Shown here: one piece after another, positions 16,378 through 24,914 of the stretch | Numbering within the stretch: position 1 is the first letter of the stretch | How the letters are laid out: every line of letters starts with the position of its first letter | Assembly: GCA_035575515.1 (NCBI GenBank) | Contig: DATLXU010000146.1 | Coordinates: 1 to 57,926 of the forward strand | DNA: 57,926 nt | Source: DATLXU01 sp035575515 | Lineage (GTDB): Bacteria > Acidobacteriota > Blastocatellia > UBA7656 | Reading direction: 5' to 3' | Made by a program: the position numbers and the translations under genes | The notes under the pieces: generated by a model | Told to the model about the DNA's origin: nothing | Databases searched by the model: none | Seen by the model: the letters and a program-made list of their open reading frames with translations, nothing else

Positions 16378-17814
16378 TCAAAGCGATTTCAGGTACTCGA
16401 CCAGATCGTTCTTTTCCTGCTCGGTCAATCCGAGATTCTTGAACGTGTTGTAGTGTTCTACGACTTCTCGCAAATTGGCAAAGCGGCCATCGTGATAGAA
16501 GCCGCCTTTCTGATGCGCCCACAGCCCGCGCAGCGGAGTCGTGCGGTAGGCTTCATCCGGCGAGCGCTTCGCTTGGAAATCATCTATTCCAATCTCCGAC
16601 GCTTTGTGCATATTGAAGCCCGGTTCTGTGAATAGCGGCGGGACATGGCAGGTAGCGCATTGCGCTTTGCCGTTGAAGACAGCTTCTCCGCGATTGGCCG
16701 CCGCGCTGTCAAAACTGCCTTCCGGCGCTTTCGGAGCAGGAATGGCAAGTTGATAAATGTGGAGTGCCGCAAGTTTCGGAGTAACAAGATCAGGGTTGCT
16801 GCGCACGTTGCCGAACCCGTTCCTCGCCGCTATCGGAAATTTCTCGGCGTCATTCAACCGCGTGTCGTAGTAGGTTCCTTTCCCGTGCATCTCCAGAGTC
16901 GCGACGAAGGCATTCCAGTTCGTGACAGATCCCCAACCCGTGTAGGTGTGAAGATTCACCCCTGCAAGTCCAAATGCTGCAGGAATAAGCGTGGCAGCGG
17001 GTTTTCCATCTGGTCGAAACGCTTTGCCATCAAGGAACACTTCGGCGTCGAATTTTCCGGGTCCCCAACTGTTGAGCACTGTTCGCAGAGTCCCTTCATT
17101 GACGCCAAGCAGGTCGGCCACAGGTTTCAAATTTGGAGAAAGCGCGACTATCGCGCCGACGTTCAGATCGCGGTTGGGCCAGCCGTCGAGCCTGCTGCCG
17201 ATTCCCGGCGCAAGCGAATCATCAACGGTCGAATGGCACAGCGCACAGGTTATTCCGATAGACTTCAGGCTCCCATCCTGATTGAAGAAGCCCTTAACGC
17301 CCACGACGGAATCGAGCTTCAGCAGAGCCAGTGTCGTAGCAGGATCATCCAGGTTTACATTTCCTTTTCTTATATCTTTCAATACGGACTTCGGGAGCGC
17401 ATCAGCATCCACCTTAAGCCCTACCGACAGCGCCGTCTTTGGGTCAACGCCGGACCCGACGCCGCCGAACCGCGCGCCCTCGATAGCTTTGTGAAGCTGA
17501 AGCAGATCACCCCAGAAAGACTCGTCGCCGAACGTGTCATTGCGGAAGACGTTTTTTCCGTCTTCCATCATCTGCTCGATGTTGGCGGCTATCTGTGCGT
17601 CGAAGCCTTTGAGTTTATGATCTTGAAGCTGGAATCCGTCTCCGTCCTGTGCTCGACCGCCAGCAGCGGAGAAAAAAGCCATTGCAGCCGCGACTAGAAT
17701 TATTACCGCCAGTGAGATGAGCTTCTTAGTCGCCTTGTTGCGGAGAGCGTTGCTGTACTCATGCTGCATCTCATTGCTCGCTGCTTCATTAACTTCACCC
17801 TCTTTAGTTGACAT
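16378..17814 (-). CDS. Di-heme cytochrome c peroxidase-like protein (CcpA/MauG family)
   Basis: A 478-residue protein with an N-terminal membrane anchor or signal (about 30-50), so it acts in the periplasm. Two c-type heme sites are visible: CALCH (190-194) and CATCH (386-390). The C-terminal YRTTPLRGLWAHQKGGFYHDGR segment is typical of the di-heme peroxidase family. Members reduce hydrogen peroxide or oxidise partner substrates. The gap between the hemes is longer than in the classical 320-residue enzymes. The ribosome-binding site GGAGG lies upstream of ATG 17814. It is divergent from an ECF sigma factor and has a matching promoter-like site, suggesting control by that sigma. Confidence 0.88.
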   Translation of the reverse strand: MSTKEGEVNEAASNEMQHEYSNALRNKATKKLISLAVIILVAAAMAFFSAAGGRAQDGDGFQLQDHKLKGFDAQIAANIEQMMEDGKNVFRNDTFGDESFWGDLLQLHKAIEGARFGGVGSGVDPKTALSVGLKVDADALPKSVLKDIRKGNVNLDDPATTLALLKLDSVVGVKGFFNQDGSLKSIGITCALCHSTVDDSLAPGIGSRLDGWPNRDLNVGAIVALSPNLKPVADLLGVNEGTLRTVLNSWGPGKFDAEVFLDGKAFRPDGKPAATLIPAAFGLAGVNLHTYTGWGSVTNWNAFVATLEMHGKGTYYDTRLNDAEKFPIAARNGFGNVRSNPDLVTPKLAALHIYQLAIPAPKAPEGSFDSAAANRGEAVFNGKAQCATCHVPPLFTEPGFNMHKASEIGIDDFQAKRSPDEAYRTTPLRGLWAHQKGGFYHDGRFANLREVVEHYNTFKNLGLTEQEKNDLVEYLKSL

Positions 17815-17852
17815 TGCGTGCCTCCAGTCATTTGAATTACCATTGTCATTTG

Positions 17853-17883
17853 TACAGAGTCGCTCGAGGCGAAAAGGTTACAA
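17853..17883 (-). promoter_or_regulatory. Predicted ECF-sigma promoter of the peroxidase gene
   Basis: On the minus strand, TTGTAACC (17883-17876) is followed after 16 bases by CTCTGTA (17859-17853). The motif, spacing and position mirror the sigma-gene promoter exactly. The expected leader is about 30 bases. Confidence 0.6.
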
Positions 17884-17904
17884 GATAAAAAAAACGGGAA
17901 TTGG

Positions 17905-17935
17905 TTGTAACCTTTCTCGGGTTGATAACTCTATA
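17905..17935 (+). promoter_or_regulatory. Predicted autoregulated ECF-sigma promoter
   Basis: TTGTAACC (17905-17912) is followed after 16 bases by CTCTATA (17929-17935), 18 bases before the GTG start. Together with its divergent twin it forms an inverted repeat with perfect 11-bp arms (AAAGGTTACAA). Confidence 0.6.
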
Positions 17936-17953
17936 TAGATGCGGAGGTATAAC

Positions 17954-18631
17954 GTGACGGCTCAGGCAATTGATATTTTGATGAATGCAGCGCCAGATGA
18001 GGATGTCGTAAGGCTCATTCTCGCCGGTCAAACCTCTTTATTTGAAATTCTGATGCGGCGCTATAACCAGCGGCTCTTCAGAGTGGCTCGCTCTATCCTA
18101 AAAGTTGACGACGAAGCCGAAGACGTTATGCAAGACGCTTATGTGCGAGCATACACGCATCTGGACCAATTCGATGGCCGCGCAAAATTTGCTACCTGGC
18201 TCACGAAGATAGCTGTGCACGAGGCGCTCGCGCGTCTTCGCAACCGTCGCAGGATGGTAGAGTTCGACGCACTTTTAGAATCAGGCGAGGACGTAATGAA
18301 ACTGACATCAAAAGAGCAAAGCCCCGAACAACAGGTTATGACGCGAACCATGAGCATGGTTTTGGAGTCTGCGATTGACAGCTTGGCTGACGCTTACCGC
18401 TCGGTCTTTATGCTGAGAGACGTCGAGGGATTGAGCACGGCTGAGACTGCCGAATGCCTCGACATAAGCGAAGAGGCGGTAAAGGTTCGCCTGCACCGCG
18501 CGCGATTAATGTTGCGCAAGACCATAGCCAAGCAGGCCGGGGCGGCAACCGCAGCGGCGTTTCAATTTGCGGGCGCGCGCTGCGATCGCATAGTATCGCG
18601 CGTCATGGAACGAATAAAAAATCATCTGTGA
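17954..18631 (+). CDS. ECF-family RNA polymerase sigma factor
   Basis: About 225 residues with sigma region 2 (LFEILMRRYNQRLFRVARSI, DAEDVMQDAYVRAYTHLDQF-like segment) and region 4 (YRSVFMLRDVEGLSTAETAE, a helix-turn-helix ending EEAVKVRLHRARLML). The start is placed at GTG 17954 because GGAGG lies six bases upstream. The ATG at 17939 would fall at the predicted transcription start and leave no leader. No anti-sigma gene follows; the next gene is a DUF2203 protein. The paired promoter-like sites suggest that it drives itself and the divergent peroxidase. The inducing signal is unknown. Confidence 0.92.
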   Translation: MTAQAIDILMNAAPDEDVVRLILAGQTSLFEILMRRYNQRLFRVARSILKVDDEAEDVMQDAYVRAYTHLDQFDGRAKFATWLTKIAVHEALARLRNRRRMVEFDALLESGEDVMKLTSKEQSPEQQVMTRTMSMVLESAIDSLADAYRSVFMLRDVEGLSTAETAECLDISEEAVKVRLHRARLMLRKTIAKQAGAATAAAFQFAGARCDRIVSRVMERIKNHL

Positions 18632-18754
18632 GGTAGAAATACTGCACAGGAAATTTTGCGCCCAAACCCATCCATCAGGAATTTGCCAGCGCCGAACTTC
18701 ATACCTTCGTCCTGCTTGACCGACACAACGTTATGATGCAGCATAAAGCCAGCG

Positions 18755-19165
18755 ATGTACGACAAAGAGGTTGAAGAGATAAGAGTTTTCACCTTGAGCG
18801 AAGCGCGTGAGCTTGTGCCGAGGCTGCGCCGACTGCTTGATCGAGTCATGCGCGAGCGCGAAGAACTGCTTGGACTTCGAATGGAAATTGATCAAGCGCG
18901 CGAAAAAGCTGAGCAGAATGGCGGGAGCGCGGTCGGTCCTACTTACCTTGCTCACCTGATTCGCTTCAGCGAAGCCATTCAGGAGATCGAATTCCTCGGC
19001 GTTCACATCAAAGATTATCGCACAGGACTTGTTGATTTCCCTTACGAATACGAAGGCCGCATAGTTTATCTCTGCTGGAAGCCGGACGAAGACGAGATTG
19101 GTTGGTGGCACGAAACCGACGCCGGGTTCGCCGGTCGCCAACCGCTCACCGAAGAATTCGATTGA
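18755..19165 (+). CDS. DUF2203 family protein
   Basis: A 136-residue soluble protein. It begins with RVFTLSEARELVPRLRRLL, continues as a charged coiled coil (EREELLGLRMEIDQAREKAEQ), and ends with the conserved block KDYRTGLVDFPYEYEGRIVYLCWKPDEDEIGWWHETDAGFAGRQPL. That block defines DUF2203. The function of the family is not established. The gene lies 123 bases downstream of the sigma factor with no clear ribosome-binding site, so its start is less certain than its frame. Confidence 0.88.
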   Translation: MYDKEVEEIRVFTLSEARELVPRLRRLLDRVMREREELLGLRMEIDQAREKAEQNGGSAVGPTYLAHLIRFSEAIQEIEFLGVHIKDYRTGLVDFPYEYEGRIVYLCWKPDEDEIGWWHETDAGFAGRQPLTEEFD

Positions 19166-19325
19166 TCGTCAACCCGCGAAAGGGATGAAGGAATACAAGG
19201 AACAGACCCCCATGTTATTGGCATTAGTCTTCCTTCGCGGATAGAGGCACACTACGGCTGCTCGTTTTGAAAGAATCGTTGACAGCTACAGCCAGAGGGA
19301 CGCGGGAGAGTGCTTGCAGATTAGA

Positions 19326-19583
19326 TCAGATTGACCTGCGCGGTTCTTCCCTGCGCTCAGGCTCGTCACGGTAACGGCGCTCCTCATCGCGGTAGCGGCG
19401 ATCTTCGTCACGATACCTGCGGTCTTCTAGCTCCCTATGGTCATCGTCGCCGCGCATCCCCTGCTTGAAGTTGCGAATGCCTTCGCCAAGCCCCTTTGCA
19501 AGCTGCGGAATGCGGCTCGCGCCAAAAAGCACAATGATTATCAACAGGATTATTAGTAATTCGGGCAAACCAAGTGGACCCAT
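19326..19583 (-). CDS. tatA: Sec-independent protein translocase subunit TatA/TatE
   Basis: An 85-residue inner-membrane protein. It has a short N-terminal transmembrane helix (ELLIILLIIIVLFG), the hinge GASRIPQLAKGLGEGIRNFKQG amphipathic helix, and a hydrophilic tail. TatA forms the pore for folded proteins carrying twin-arginine signals. The tail is unusual: three near-perfect RRYRDE units follow one another and a PERREEP end closes it. The ribosome-binding site AAGGAG lies ten bases upstream. tatB and tatC are not in the window. The twin-arginine peptide at 42 kb would depend on this pathway. Confidence 0.92.
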   Translation of the reverse strand: MGPLGLPELLIILLIIIVLFGASRIPQLAKGLGEGIRNFKQGMRGDDDHRELEDRRYRDEDRRYRDEERRYRDEPERREEPRRSI

Positions 19584-19669
19584 TTACATGCTCCTTATTC
19601 TTGAACTAGGATGATGTGATTGTAGTCCCGCTTCAAGAACGTGTCAAACACAAAGGCTGAAAGCATTTC

Positions 19670-19699
19670 TTGCTTTTTTCGGTTACGAGCCGCTATACT
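19670..19699 (+). promoter_or_regulatory. Possible promoter for the FHA/DUF3616 gene
   Basis: TTGCTT (19670-19675) and TATACT (19694-19699) are separated by 18 bases, giving a leader of about 145 bases. The -35 match is weak and the -10 is good. Confidence 0.3.
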
Positions 19700-19850
19700 T
19701 GCGCCCATCGTAACGGATTTGTTTTGACGGCCAGACGAGGCGCAGCGCGCGCCAGGTTGTTTTAGTTCAGTAGGTCTTGATTACGCTTCCGTCTTCTCAA
19801 CGGGTTATCGGATGGCTAGCTTGATTTTGCAGTAGGGTAGATTCGCTCGT

Positions 19851-22547
19851 ATGACGCTTGAGTGCCCACAATGCAAATCTCCTGTAGCGCGCGAAGGACA
19901 GCGGTTCTGCTATCGCTGCGGCAACGACCTGCGCTCCTACTACGATTCGCTCAACATTCAATTGAAAGATGCCAAGATTGAATCAAGCGCGCAGGCGACA
20001 GGCGCATCCGAAACGCCCGTTCGAACCCTTGAGGTGCCGGAACAGCAAAATCAATCGCCGCCCATCAAAGACAAGGCCGCGCTCGGCAAGCAAGCCGCTG
20101 CCGCGCAAACTTCCTCAGCCGAGATAACCGAAGATACATACGTTGAGGAAATGATGCCCGGACGAAAAGCAACGCTGCGCGTTCTGTTGCCGACAGGCGA
20201 TGTGTTCGACCGCGAGATAACTCAGGCTGAAACGCAAATCGGCAAGGGACCGCGCAACGACATCGTCATCGCGGACCCGGCTGTCTCGACCGCGCACGCG
20301 CTGCTCAGAAGTCATGAGGGCAAGTACACGATTGCCGACATTGGCAGCCGTAACGGAACATTCGTCAACGGCGAAAAGATAGGCGAGCCGCGAACGCTTC
20401 AACACGGCGACGTGATAGGGATGGGGCTTTCCAAGCTCACGTTCCGCCTCAGCGGCCAGACCGATACCAGCGTTATCAACATAACCGAGGCCCTGACGGC
20501 AAAGCCTTCGCAGCCCCTGACCGAACAGTCGCTCGCCGCTGCAATTATCGCCGCAGGGCTTGCGACGCAAAGCGACGTCGACAGGCTTCGCGGCGCAGAC
20601 TCGCAAGGGCGCAGGCTCTATCGCGCACTGGTCGAAGACGGACTTGTCGGTGAAGAGAAGTTGCGCGACCTGATGAGCCGCCACTTCGAGATTCCGACAA
20701 TAAATCTCAAAGCCGTGAAGATTGATAAGGCAATTGCCGCAAGCATCTCGCCGCAGCTCGCGCGCGAGCATCAGGTTTTTGCCGTCACGGAAGAATCAGG
20801 CAATGTGATTCTCGCTGTCGCCGATCCTACCGACACTGCCGCTGTCGAAACCGTAAAGCGTGAAGTTAAAAAACCCGTAATGGTTCGCCTCGCGACTGCA
20901 AGCGAAATACTTGAACAGATTGACCGGCATTTCGGGCCACGACTCATCGGCGTGCTGCCGACGGGAGAGAAAGTCGAATACTTCATCAGCCAGAAAGAGA
21001 TCGAGATAGGCAAGGCCGCGCACAATCACATCGTCTTGAGCGATGCGACCGTCAGCAACACGCACGCGATAATACTCGCGCGCGACGGCGGCTACAGCAT
21101 AGTTGATCTCGGCAGCCGCAACGGGACGTTCGTCAATGGCGAGCGGCTCGGCACGCACGCGCGAACACTGCGTCACGGCGACGCGATTCAGCTCGGAAAG
21201 ACTATTTTGACATTCAGGAATCGCGCCGAGACCGCCGAGAACGTCACGGCCACGCTTTCGGTCGAAGCTATTGAGGAGGTGCGGCGGCGTGCGGCGCTCA
21301 ACTCCAATCGCAATGAAGCATCCACAGCAGACGCGGGCAGACCAACAGCCGAGCCTTTCGCCGCGGTTGCGCCGCCTGCCAACGTCGCGCCTCAACCGCT
21401 GAGCGGCCCACAGGCTGTATCGCCTGTGGTAGCGACACCTCAGCCAATCGCGCCCGCCGAAGCTGAGAGCGAAGAGGAGAAGGAGAAGAAGAAAAAGAAG
21501 AAGAAAAAGAAGAAAGATGACCGGTTGAAGGCCGCGTACATCGGCGGACTGAGCCGCATAGTCGCTCAGGTCATCGCAGTGCTTCTATCAGTAGGATTGG
21601 CGTTGTACATCGCTAACCGCAGCATGTCTCCGGGAGAAAAGCCCATAGAAACGACAGCAAAGGGCAAACCCAAGATAAAAGTCTCGGACGCAGGCGCGGG
21701 CGCAAGAATCGCAGGCCCGCTTGCAAGGTACGAAGCCTCAGGCGCGGTCTTCGTGCCCGACAGCGACAGGGTTTATTTCGTCGTCAACGACAGCCCGCAG
21801 CTCTTCTGGATGAAGATAAACGAATCGGGGCAATTGCCCAACACACAGGCCGGCTCAGTTGATATTAAAGCGGTAGTTGCTGATGCAGAAGGCATAACGT
21901 ATGATGGCCACTTCTTATACATAGTTGGCTCGCAATCGCAGCCGGGCGAAGGCAACTCGCTGGTCCGCTTTCTGTTCGATCCGACGAGCGAATCCGTGCG
22001 CGATGAGCCTGAGACGGTAACAGACCTGCGTGGCTTATTGCTTGAAAAAGTTGATGAACTCAGAGATGTCGGCGGTCTCGATAAAAACAGCGGCGGTCTC
22101 AACATTGAAGGTATCGCATGGGACGATAGGAACAAACGTTTGTTGCTTGGCCTTCGCTCGCCTGTGAGAGATGGCAAGGCGCTCATAATTCCGCTTAAGA
22201 TAGCCGACCCGCGAAAGATGACTAGAGAAACGTTGCAGTTAGCAGGTTCTGCCATCAAATTGTCGCTCGAAAATCTTGGCATTCGCGATATTCAATACGA
22301 CCCGCGTTCGGAGTCGTTCTTCATAATAGCGGGACCGAGCGTGAGAGACGGCGGGTTCTCGCTCTGGCAATGGTACGCAAACGACGAGCAGGCAAACGGG
22401 GAGCCTAACCCGCGCAAGCTCACTGACCTTGACGCCTCGATCAAGCCGGAGGGAGTGACGCGTGTGCATCTTGGCGGGCGCGATTATGTCTTCATAATCG
22501 GCGACGCGGGCAGCTACAAAATGATAAGTCTTACAGAGTCTCAATAA
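19851..22547 (+). CDS. Zinc-ribbon / FHA / MshEN / FHA / transmembrane / DUF3616 protein
   Basis: An 898-residue multidomain protein. A zinc ribbon (CPQC...CYRC) covers residues 5-23. FHA1 (about 108-200) and FHA2 (about 365-457) both carry SRNGTFVNGE, the phosphothreonine-binding loop. An MshEN/GspE-N-like domain (about 222-362) lies between them. A Pro/Ala linker, a Lys-run (about 546-555) and one transmembrane helix (about 566-590) follow. The C-terminus (about 615-898) is a DUF3616 domain with ASGAVFVP, GGLNIEGIAWD and RLLLGLRSP. The cytoplasmic half should read Thr-phosphorylated partners or a nucleotide ligand, and the periplasmic half would be a beta-propeller-like domain. The role is unknown. 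The paralogous DUF3616 gene is 1.2 kb downstream. Confidence 0.85.
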   Translation: MTLECPQCKSPVAREGQRFCYRCGNDLRSYYDSLNIQLKDAKIESSAQATGASETPVRTLEVPEQQNQSPPIKDKAALGKQAAAAQTSSAEITEDTYVEEMMPGRKATLRVLLPTGDVFDREITQAETQIGKGPRNDIVIADPAVSTAHALLRSHEGKYTIADIGSRNGTFVNGEKIGEPRTLQHGDVIGMGLSKLTFRLSGQTDTSVINITEALTAKPSQPLTEQSLAAAIIAAGLATQSDVDRLRGADSQGRRLYRALVEDGLVGEEKLRDLMSRHFEIPTINLKAVKIDKAIAASISPQLAREHQVFAVTEESGNVILAVADPTDTAAVETVKREVKKPVMVRLATASEILEQIDRHFGPRLIGVLPTGEKVEYFISQKEIEIGKAAHNHIVLSDATVSNTHAIILARDGGYSIVDLGSRNGTFVNGERLGTHARTLRHGDAIQLGKTILTFRNRAETAENVTATLSVEAIEEVRRRAALNSNRNEASTADAGRPTAEPFAAVAPPANVAPQPLSGPQAVSPVVATPQPIAPAEAESEEEKEKKKKKKKKKKDDRLKAAYIGGLSRIVAQVIAVLLSVGLALYIANRSMSPGEKPIETTAKGKPKIKVSDAGAGARIAGPLARYEASGAVFVPDSDRVYFVVNDSPQLFWMKINESGQLPNTQAGSVDIKAVVADAEGITYDGHFLYIVGSQSQPGEGNSLVRFLFDPTSESVRDEPETVTDLRGLLLEKVDELRDVGGLDKNSGGLNIEGIAWDDRNKRLLLGLRSPVRDGKALIIPLKIADPRKMTRETLQLAGSAIKLSLENLGIRDIQYDPRSESFFIIAGPSVRDGGFSLWQWYANDEQANGEPNPRKLTDLDASIKPEGVTRVHLGGRDYVFIIGDAGSYKMISLTESQ

Positions 22548-22658
22548 CCGAGTTTTTGGCCAAGTGGTTCAGGGTGTTCAATCTCGCTTCTGCGCGAGTT
22601 TAGACTACACCACTGAAAATCAGTTTAGCAGGCGTTTCAGGTTTTGACTTGGCGAAGT

Positions 22659-22700
22659 GCGCGGGCCGGGTTGATCGCTGTCCCGCGCATCGCTTTTCGT
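22659..22700 (+). terminator. Possible weak terminator after the FHA/DUF3616 gene
   Basis: The 7-bp stem GCGCGGG/CCCGCGC (22659-22665 with 22682-22688) has a 16-base loop and is followed by a T/C-rich tract. The T-run is interrupted, so the call is weak. Confidence 0.3.
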
Positions 22701-22789
22701 CTTCTCTCTTTGTTTAACGGATTGTCCCTCATTCGTAAGAAGCGAAGGGCAATTGAATAATCAATCGTTAAGAAAGGAGATTCGTAACT

Positions 22790-23422
22790 ATGCAATGCCC
22801 GAATTGTGGAGCGGCGGCCTCACCCGGCGCACAATTCTGCCCCGGCTGCGGAGCCAGCTTCTTAGCTTATCAACAGACAGTTGCTTCAACTTCTCAGAGC
22901 TTCGGCCCGATGGGTTACGGCGCAGCTCCGGTTCCCGCCCCGCGCGCAGCGAGCCGCGCGCCCGTGATTACTTCCGTCGTTCTCGCGGTCCTGCTCGTCG
23001 GCGTCAGCGTCGCCCTTGTTATTAGCCTTTTGAGCGGGAAAGGATTTGGCGGCACGGGCGCGAAGTCCGCTATCAAATCAGGCATGGGACCGGGCGAAAC
23101 GGTTAAAACGGTTTATAAGACCAGCACGAGCCTTTATGACAAGCTCGTTGATGGCTCTTTCGACAAAGGCGACTTTGAAGTAGCTTATGACACTCTTGTT
23201 GATGTCTTGCCCGTTGACAAGATTCGCGACAGAGCAAAGCAGGAGATTAAAAAAGCGGATTTTCGCATCCCTTCTCTTGAAGTTGTGAGCGAAGACATAA
23301 ACGGGGACCGCGCCACAGTCAGGATACGCACGACCGAGCGTGGCCTGGACAGAGAAGGAGAAGTCGCGATGATAAAAGAAGGCGGCAAATGGAAGTTCGA
23401 TGTGATGAAAGACTGGCGCTGA
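22790..23422 (+). CDS. Zinc-ribbon, single-pass membrane protein of unknown function
   Basis: A 210-residue protein. It has an N-terminal double zinc ribbon (CPNCGAAASPGAQFCPGCGASF, residues 2-23), a Gln/Ser/Ala/Pro linker, a transmembrane helix (about 63-84, VITSVVLAVLLVGVSVALVI) and an extracytoplasmic domain (about 100-210). The last domain, ending DREGEVAMIKEGGKWKFDVMKDW, resembles the DUF4878/NTF2-like fold of small envelope domains. The ribosome-binding site AAAGGAG is good. It sits between two DUF3616 genes, and its zinc ribbon parallels that of the upstream FHA protein, so a common complex is plausible but inferred. Confidence 0.75.
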   Translation: MQCPNCGAAASPGAQFCPGCGASFLAYQQTVASTSQSFGPMGYGAAPVPAPRAASRAPVITSVVLAVLLVGVSVALVISLLSGKGFGGTGAKSAIKSGMGPGETVKTVYKTSTSLYDKLVDGSFDKGDFEVAYDTLVDVLPVDKIRDRAKQEIKKADFRIPSLEVVSEDINGDRATVRIRTTERGLDREGEVAMIKEGGKWKFDVMKDWR

Positions 23423-23770
23423 TCCGCAAAGCGATTGCGCGAATGAGCATCAGTTGCAGCGCGTAACGAGTTGTGGGGATGTTATCCTCAAACGCTGCTG
23501 AATGCGCAAACAATCAAATCGCAGAGTATCGCAGAGCGCGTGCGGAGTATCACAGAAGAATTGATTAATACCTCTGTGTGCCTTTGCGCGCCCTCTGCGA
23601 TACTCTGCGATTTCATTTCTCCTGCTGTTGCCATCAATCGCAAGGCGCTTCCCTTTCTTCGCATGAGGACCGCGCGCAACTCGACTGGAATCACTCGCTC
23701 AAAGTGGTCATAATGAATCGTGATGGTTAATGTTGTCAGGTTGATTCATAATCGAGAGAGTTGAACGATA
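23423..23770. other. Intergenic region carrying a palindromic repeat
   Basis: About 350 bases without a supported gene. A long palindrome occupies 23516-23613. The frames across it are repeat-derived and mirrored on both strands, which marks them as artefacts. Confidence 0.6.
23516..23613. repeat. Palindromic interspersed repeat, copy 2 (perfect 21-bp arms)
   Basis: The arm at 23516-23536 (AAATCGCAGAGTATCGCAGA and one G) is the exact reverse complement of 23593-23613. Inside, CACAGAAG/CCTCTGTG and GCGCG segments pair further. The whole would form a hairpin of about 98 nucleotides. The GCAGAG unit is shared with the element at 6106-6181. Confidence 0.7.
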
Positions 23771-24784
23771 ATGCCATTCGAGACGAGCGGATTGCGCGAC
23801 CATCTCAGAATTTCTATTACTGGAGTACCTGCTCGACGCGGGCTGTCGGTCGCGTTCTTCGTCACACTCTTGCTCTTATTTCCGCATTGCCGCTCACGTG
23901 AGTCGAGCGCAATATCAAGCGGCAAATCGAAAAACATCGGCGCGCAGATTCAGGGCGGCACGTTCGAGGCTTCGGGCGCAGTCTTCGTTCCCGGCACGAA
24001 CGGTATCCTGTTTATTGACGATGGAAGAACGAGCGAAGTGCTGTGGATGCAGCTCGACGTTTCGGGCAATCAGGTTGGGGCGGTCAAATCAATTCCACTC
24101 GGCGTTACAATCGAAGACCCCGAAGGCATCACTTTCGACGGCAGCCTCTTTTACATCGTTGGCTCACAGTCCTCACGTAAATCAGATGATCGCGGCGGCA
24201 TCGTTCGATTCGGCTTCGACCCGAAAAGTCAGACCGTGACCAATGTTGAAATCTTATCGGGCCTGCGCGCGTTTCTCGTCAGGAATGTCCCTGAGCTTCG
24301 AGAAAACGGCGATAAGAAAGGCGCAGAAGGCGGCCTCAACATTGAGGGCATCGCGTGGGACCCTGAAGGCAAACGACTGCTGCTCGGCCTGCGCTCCCCG
24401 CTCGCAGGCGACCAGGCGCTCGTTGTGCCCGTCAGATTGCGCGATCCGAATGCTCGCTTCACAATCGAGAATCTGGAACTAGACGAGCCTAACGTGATCA
24501 AGCTATTGCTCGGCGGCGCAGCCATCCGCGATATTCAATATGACAGCCGGTTGAAATCGTTCCTGATAATCGCAGGCGCGCCTGAGCACCACGAGAAGGT
24601 CGGCTTTTCGCTCTGGCAATGGAGCGGTTCGTCGCTCGGTCATATTATGGATTTAGCGCGCAAGATGAAACCTGAAGGAGTCACCCACGTCGAGATTCGT
24701 GACGGCGACGCAACGCAGGAATTCATCTTCATCGTAGGCGACGCTAGCGTTTATCAGAGAGTTGATTATTCCGAATTGCCTTGA
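23771..24784 (+). CDS. Exported DUF3616 protein
   Basis: A 337-residue protein. A hydrophobic segment at about residues 27-41 (VAFFVTLLLLFPHC) is a signal or anchor. The rest is a single DUF3616 domain, closely parallel to the C-terminus of the 898-residue FHA protein: ASGAVFVPGT, DPEGITFDG, GGLNIEGIAWD, RLLLGLRSPL, IRDIQYD, FSLWQW and KPEGVTHVE occur in the same order. The two clearly arose by duplication. No enzymatic role can be stated. The ribosome-binding site is weak (GAGAG). Confidence 0.82.
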   Translation: MPFETSGLRDHLRISITGVPARRGLSVAFFVTLLLLFPHCRSRESSAISSGKSKNIGAQIQGGTFEASGAVFVPGTNGILFIDDGRTSEVLWMQLDVSGNQVGAVKSIPLGVTIEDPEGITFDGSLFYIVGSQSSRKSDDRGGIVRFGFDPKSQTVTNVEILSGLRAFLVRNVPELRENGDKKGAEGGLNIEGIAWDPEGKRLLLGLRSPLAGDQALVVPVRLRDPNARFTIENLELDEPNVIKLLLGGAAIRDIQYDSRLKSFLIIAGAPEHHEKVGFSLWQWSGSSLGHIMDLARKMKPEGVTHVEIRDGDATQEFIFIVGDASVYQRVDYSELP

Positions 24785-24914
24785 TGGGGTCATCCGAATC
24801 TGTTGGAAAAAAGTATTGCCAACCACCCTTTCGATATACTACTATCGCTCACGATCCCCGAAGTTTTTCTCTGTCGTCAGGCTTCTCTAAAAATTATTCC
24901 GCAAGGGGAACTTA

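Noticed and set aside
16645..17697. 350-codon plus-strand frame opposite the peroxidase
   Set aside because: It is antisense to a gene with both heme motifs intact, with no ribosome-binding site or known domain.
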